Shown here: piece by piece, positions 14,431 through 16,872 of the stretch
Layout of the letters: each line of letters starts with the position of its first letter
Position numbering within the stretch: position 1 is the stretch's first letter
Assembly (NCBI GenBank): GCA_023700785.1
Contig: JAMPYH010000014.1
Location: 1 to 16,872, forward strand
Origin: Candidatus Zixiibacteriota bacterium
Lineage (GTDB): Bacteria; Zixibacteria; MSB-5A5; GN15; FEB-12
DNA: 16,872 nt
Reading direction: 5' to 3'
The notes under the pieces: generated by a model
What the model saw: only the letters and a program-made list of their open reading frames with translations
Database searches by the model: none
Told to the model about the DNA's origin: nothing
Position numbers and translations under genes: made by a program

Positions 14431-15483
14431 ATGTTGTTCTCACGAAAGAGTAAGAGCACCGTCGGCCTGGATGTCGGCGCGAGTTCGATCAAGCTGGTCA
14501 AATTGGATCATTCCAAGAACGGCTACTCGGTCTCCGCTATCGGCATTCGGGAATTGCCCCCGGAGGCGATCGTTGCTGACGAGATCCGTGATCGTGAAGC
14601 GGTGATATTCAATATCCAGTCGCTGATCGATCAGACTGACCCGAAGATCCGTGACGTTGTTGTATCGATCTCGGGCCATGGTGTCATCACCGACAAGTTC
14701 ACCATCGACAAAAAGACCGGCCCCGAAGCGGAACAGGCGATCCTCTTCGAAACCGAGCAGCGGGCGCCGTTTGACGTCGATGACGTGACGCTCGACTACC
14801 ACATCATCAAGACCGACGACGACATCAACAAGATGGACGTTTTGCTGGTGGCCGCCCGCAAAGAGTATCTCAAGATGTATCTCGGGCTGATCGAAGATTG
14901 CGGCCTGCGCCCGGTGGTGGTGGATGATGACGCGTTCGCCATTCTCAACGCGTACGAGCACAACTACGACCTCGACCCGAACCGCGTGACCGCCCTGCTG
15001 AACATCGGCCACGACGTGACCAACATCACGTACGTTTCCGAAGGTCTGTTCAAGGCGACCCGCGACGTGTCGGCCGGTACCCGCGAGATCTTCCAGGCTA
15101 TTCAGCGCGAGTTCCGCCTCAGCCCCGAAATGACCATCAAGGCGATGAAGGGGGAGATGGGGGATTCGATCGATCAGGATATGCTTCGCGCCACCATCGA
15201 ATCCGCGACCGATGAACTGGTCGCCGGTATCGAACTGGCGTTCTCCTACTTTAGATCTCAGTCCAAAGTTGACCAGATCGACTGGATCGTGCTCTCCGGC
15301 GGCGGCGCCCTGGTGCCGTATCTCGCCGAGCATGTCCAGGCGAAACTCAACATCCCCCTGGAGCTGGCCAATCCGCTTCGTAACATCGATTACGATCCCG
15401 AGTTGTTCCAGTACCTGCAGCCGGAAAAGATAGCGCCGCTGTTGGCGGTCTCGGTCGGCTTAGCGATGCGGAAAGCGAGGTAA
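14431..15483 (+). CDS. pilM: Type IV pilus assembly actin-like ATPase PilM
   Basis: This 350-residue cytoplasmic protein of the actin/FtsA-like fold binds ATP and the N-terminal tail of PilN, linking the pilus motor to the inner-membrane platform. Phosphate-1 motif VGLDVGASSIKLVKL lies at 11-25. Other actin-fold landmarks are LLNIGHDVTNITYV (189-202, phosphate-2) and LSGGGALVPYLAEHV (288-302, adenosine motif). The DDDAFAILNAYE block near 165-176 is typical of PilM. Length is normal. The ATG at 14431 is chosen because the protein starts at the usual family position, MLFSRKSKSTVGLDVG, although the Shine-Dalgarno (AGAGTGG) is weak. pilN starts seven bases after its stop, so the two share a message. 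Confidence 0.95.
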   Translation: MLFSRKSKSTVGLDVGASSIKLVKLDHSKNGYSVSAIGIRELPPEAIVADEIRDREAVIFNIQSLIDQTDPKIRDVVVSISGHGVITDKFTIDKKTGPEAEQAILFETEQRAPFDVDDVTLDYHIIKTDDDINKMDVLLVAARKEYLKMYLGLIEDCGLRPVVVDDDAFAILNAYEHNYDLDPNRVTALLNIGHDVTNITYVSEGLFKATRDVSAGTREIFQAIQREFRLSPEMTIKAMKGEMGDSIDQDMLRATIESATDELVAGIELAFSYFRSQSKVDQIDWIVLSGGGALVPYLAEHVQAKLNIPLELANPLRNIDYDPELFQYLQPEKIAPLLAVSVGLAMRKAR

Positions 15484-15490
15484 TAGGACC

Positions 15491-16270
15491 ATGATTCAGA
15501 TAAACCTGCTGCCCAAGGATTACCTCAAGCGGACCAGCAATTTCTCCTTCGGGAAGAAAGAGATCTACGTGGTCGCCGGAGCGGTAGCCGTGGTCGCGTT
15601 GCTGGCGGTGGTGACACTGTACCAGATGCGCCAGGTCGATTCGCTCGAGACGTCGATCCAGAAAGCGAACGAGCGCGCCGCCATGTTGCAACGCGATATC
15701 AAACTCGTTGACGCGCTGTTGGACGTAAAGACCAAGATCAGCAACCGCCTCTCCGCGATCGAACGACTCGATCGCCATCGGTCGGTCTGGGTTCGCCTGC
15801 TCCAGGAAGTCGCCGGCAACGTGCCGGACTTCGTCTGGCTGGCCGAACTTCGCGAGAAGCCGGCGGAAAAGAAGCCGGTCACGTCCGACCCGAAAAAGCC
15901 CGCCAAGCCGGGTGAAGCGCCCGTGCCGGCCGAACCGGCCATTGACAGCCTGCCGTCGTTTGTCAAGGCTGAGGTGGAAGGACACGCCTTCACGCTCAAC
16001 GCGCTCGCTTCATTTATGATCAATATGATGCGCTCGGATTATTTTGATAAGGTCGAGCTCGTCTCCACTAAAGAAGTCAAGTTCGCGGAGAACGATAAGG
16101 CCTACAACTTTATCGTTAGCTGCAATATTCATTACCTGAGTGACCAGCAGCTTCGCAACCTGGTCGCGCAGGCGTCATCGGAGCAGGAAGAAGACTTCAA
16201 TGAAGCCGACTTCCAGGAAGCTGAATTTCAACCGACCGTGCCGTCGCCCGTGCCGGCCGCGAAGCAGTAA
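15491..16270 (+). CDS. pilN: Type IV pilus assembly protein PilN
   Basis: This 259-residue bitopic inner-membrane protein has an N-terminal cytoplasmic tail carrying the PilM-binding motif, IQINLLPKDY (2-11). A transmembrane helix follows at about 25-45, then a coiled-coil segment (about 47-95) and a periplasmic ferredoxin-like domain that pairs with PilO. Two features are unusual. A Pro/Lys/Ala/Glu-rich insertion at about 122-152 (EKPAEKKPVTSDPKKPAKPG and onward) interrupts the periplasmic domain. The C terminus has an acidic, repetitive tail (DFNEADFQEAEF, about 235-246) ending in Pro-rich residues. These probably explain the length above the roughly 180-230 residues common in the family. 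It is preceded by AGGA very close to the ATG and by GAGG ten bases upstream. pilO starts 12 bases after it. Confidence 0.92.
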   Translation: MIQINLLPKDYLKRTSNFSFGKKEIYVVAGAVAVVALLAVVTLYQMRQVDSLETSIQKANERAAMLQRDIKLVDALLDVKTKISNRLSAIERLDRHRSVWVRLLQEVAGNVPDFVWLAELREKPAEKKPVTSDPKKPAKPGEAPVPAEPAIDSLPSFVKAEVEGHAFTLNALASFMINMMRSDYFDKVELVSTKEVKFAENDKAYNFIVSCNIHYLSDQQLRNLVAQASSEQEEDFNEADFQEAEFQPTVPSPVPAAKQ

Positions 16271-16282
16271 GGGAGCGACAGT

Positions 16283-16872
16283 ATGAATCTGAAAGACTCC
16301 AAAACGCAGAAGATCGTGCTGGCTTCGCTCGCCTTCCTGGTGATCGTTTACTTCTGGTACACGCGCCTCTACACCACCTTTGATGAGGAGATCGCGCAAA
16401 AGGGCCAGGAGTTCGAAGTCATCACGACCAACCTCAAGAACGTCGAAATGAAAGCGAAATCGCTTGAGGCCCTCCAGGTCGAGTATGCCGATCTGATCGA
16501 ACGGTATCATGAGATCGAGGCGCTGCTTCCCGAAGTGAAGCAGATCCCGTCGATGCTCGTGCAGATGCACACCGCGTCGTCGCTGACTGGTACCAAGATC
16601 CTCCGGATCCAGCCGATGCCGGAGCAGTCCCAGGCCTTTTATAATGTGGCGACCTTTGAGATAGAGATGTCCGGAACCTATCACGATTTTGGTTCTTTCC
16701 TCAGCTACGTCGCCAATTTCCCTTTTATCGCCAATATCACCGGTGTTGATATCAAGGCGGTCAATGTCGCGATCTCGAACACGCAGCCGCAGCAGAATCA
16801 GGATGGCGGACGCCTCGAGATCGGCAGAAAGAAGGAGACCATGACGGCCACCTTCCTGCTCTCGACATATTA
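16283..16872 (+). CDS. pilO: Type IV pilus assembly protein PilO (runs off the right edge)
   Basis: The reading frame is open to the last base: 196 codons are visible, and the final two bases TA begin the next codon (a stop or Tyr). The N terminus MNLKDSKTQKIVLASLAFLV leads into a transmembrane helix at about 10-27. A coiled-coil region (about 35-80) follows, then a ferredoxin-like periplasmic domain ending in the IEMSGTYHDFGSFLSYVANFPFI segment characteristic of PilO (about 131-153). It pairs with PilN in the inner-membrane alignment complex. Usual length is about 200 residues, so little is missing. GGGAG lies seven bases before the ATG. Confidence 0.93.
   Translation, partial: MNLKDSKTQKIVLASLAFLVIVYFWYTRLYTTFDEEIAQKGQEFEVITTNLKNVEMKAKSLEALQVEYADLIERYHEIEALLPEVKQIPSMLVQMHTASSLTGTKILRIQPMPEQSQAFYNVATFEIEMSGTYHDFGSFLSYVANFPFIANITGVDIKAVNVAISNTQPQQNQDGGRLEIGRKKETMTATFLLSTY

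Noticed and set aside
14440..15333. Long open frame opposite pilM
   Set aside because: The plus-strand frame encodes PilM with all its actin-fold motifs; the opposite frame shows no signal or domain.
1..16872. Mobile element, CRISPR array or defence cassette
   Set aside because: No transposase, integrase, Cas or known defence domain, no terminal repeats and no regularly spaced repeats were seen. The tRNA-Pro is not followed by an integrase or a repeated tRNA end within the window.

Overview
The window reads as a piece of a Gram-negative bacterial chromosome of moderately high GC. The mix of genes is typical of the FCB group and its relatives (Zixibacteria and Gemmatimonadota-like lineages). 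It includes a Ser/Thr kinase with a PD40 propeller, a large secreted S41 protease, a subtilase ending in a cohesin-like region plus dockerin-like calcium loops, and type IV pilus genes. The lineage is an inference from gene style; no rRNA or other marker settles it. I see no insertion sequence, integrase, CRISPR array or defence cassette, and no obvious change in base composition.

Layout, left to right. (1) 20-136, minus: tRNA-Pro(UGG) with a good sigma-70 promoter. (2) 204-3103, plus: rlmN, a secreted protein of unknown function and a small NTF2-like putative lipoprotein, closely packed and ended by a bidirectional hairpin at 3132-3163. (3) 3183-7873, minus: an S41 C-terminal processing protease (7873 to 6062) with its own promoter and terminator, then a transmembrane Ser/Thr kinase with a periplasmic PD40 propeller (5867 to 3183). 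(4) 8212-10839, plus: a membrane protein with a degenerate signal-peptidase-I fold, a HAD phosphatase whose start overlaps it, and an M29 aminopeptidase, closed by a hairpin at 10863-10891. (5) 10911-13286, minus: a secreted subtilase. (6) 13624-14136, plus: a GspH/FimT-type pseudopilin behind a candidate sigma-54 promoter and repeated TACCGT(C/A)A boxes, followed by a very strong terminator. (7) 14431 to the right edge, plus: pilM, pilN and a pilO that runs off the window, the inner-membrane assembly platform of a type IV pilus.

Taken together the window is mostly cell-envelope biology: secreted proteolysis (S41, S8), envelope sensing (PD40 kinase) and pilus assembly. RlmN, tRNA-Pro, the HAD phosphatase and the M29 peptidase are housekeeping. 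The least explained items are the secreted protein/lipoprotein pair at 1278-3103, the signal-peptidase pseudoenzyme at 8212-8997, and the regulatory region at 13489-13603 ahead of the pilin gene.
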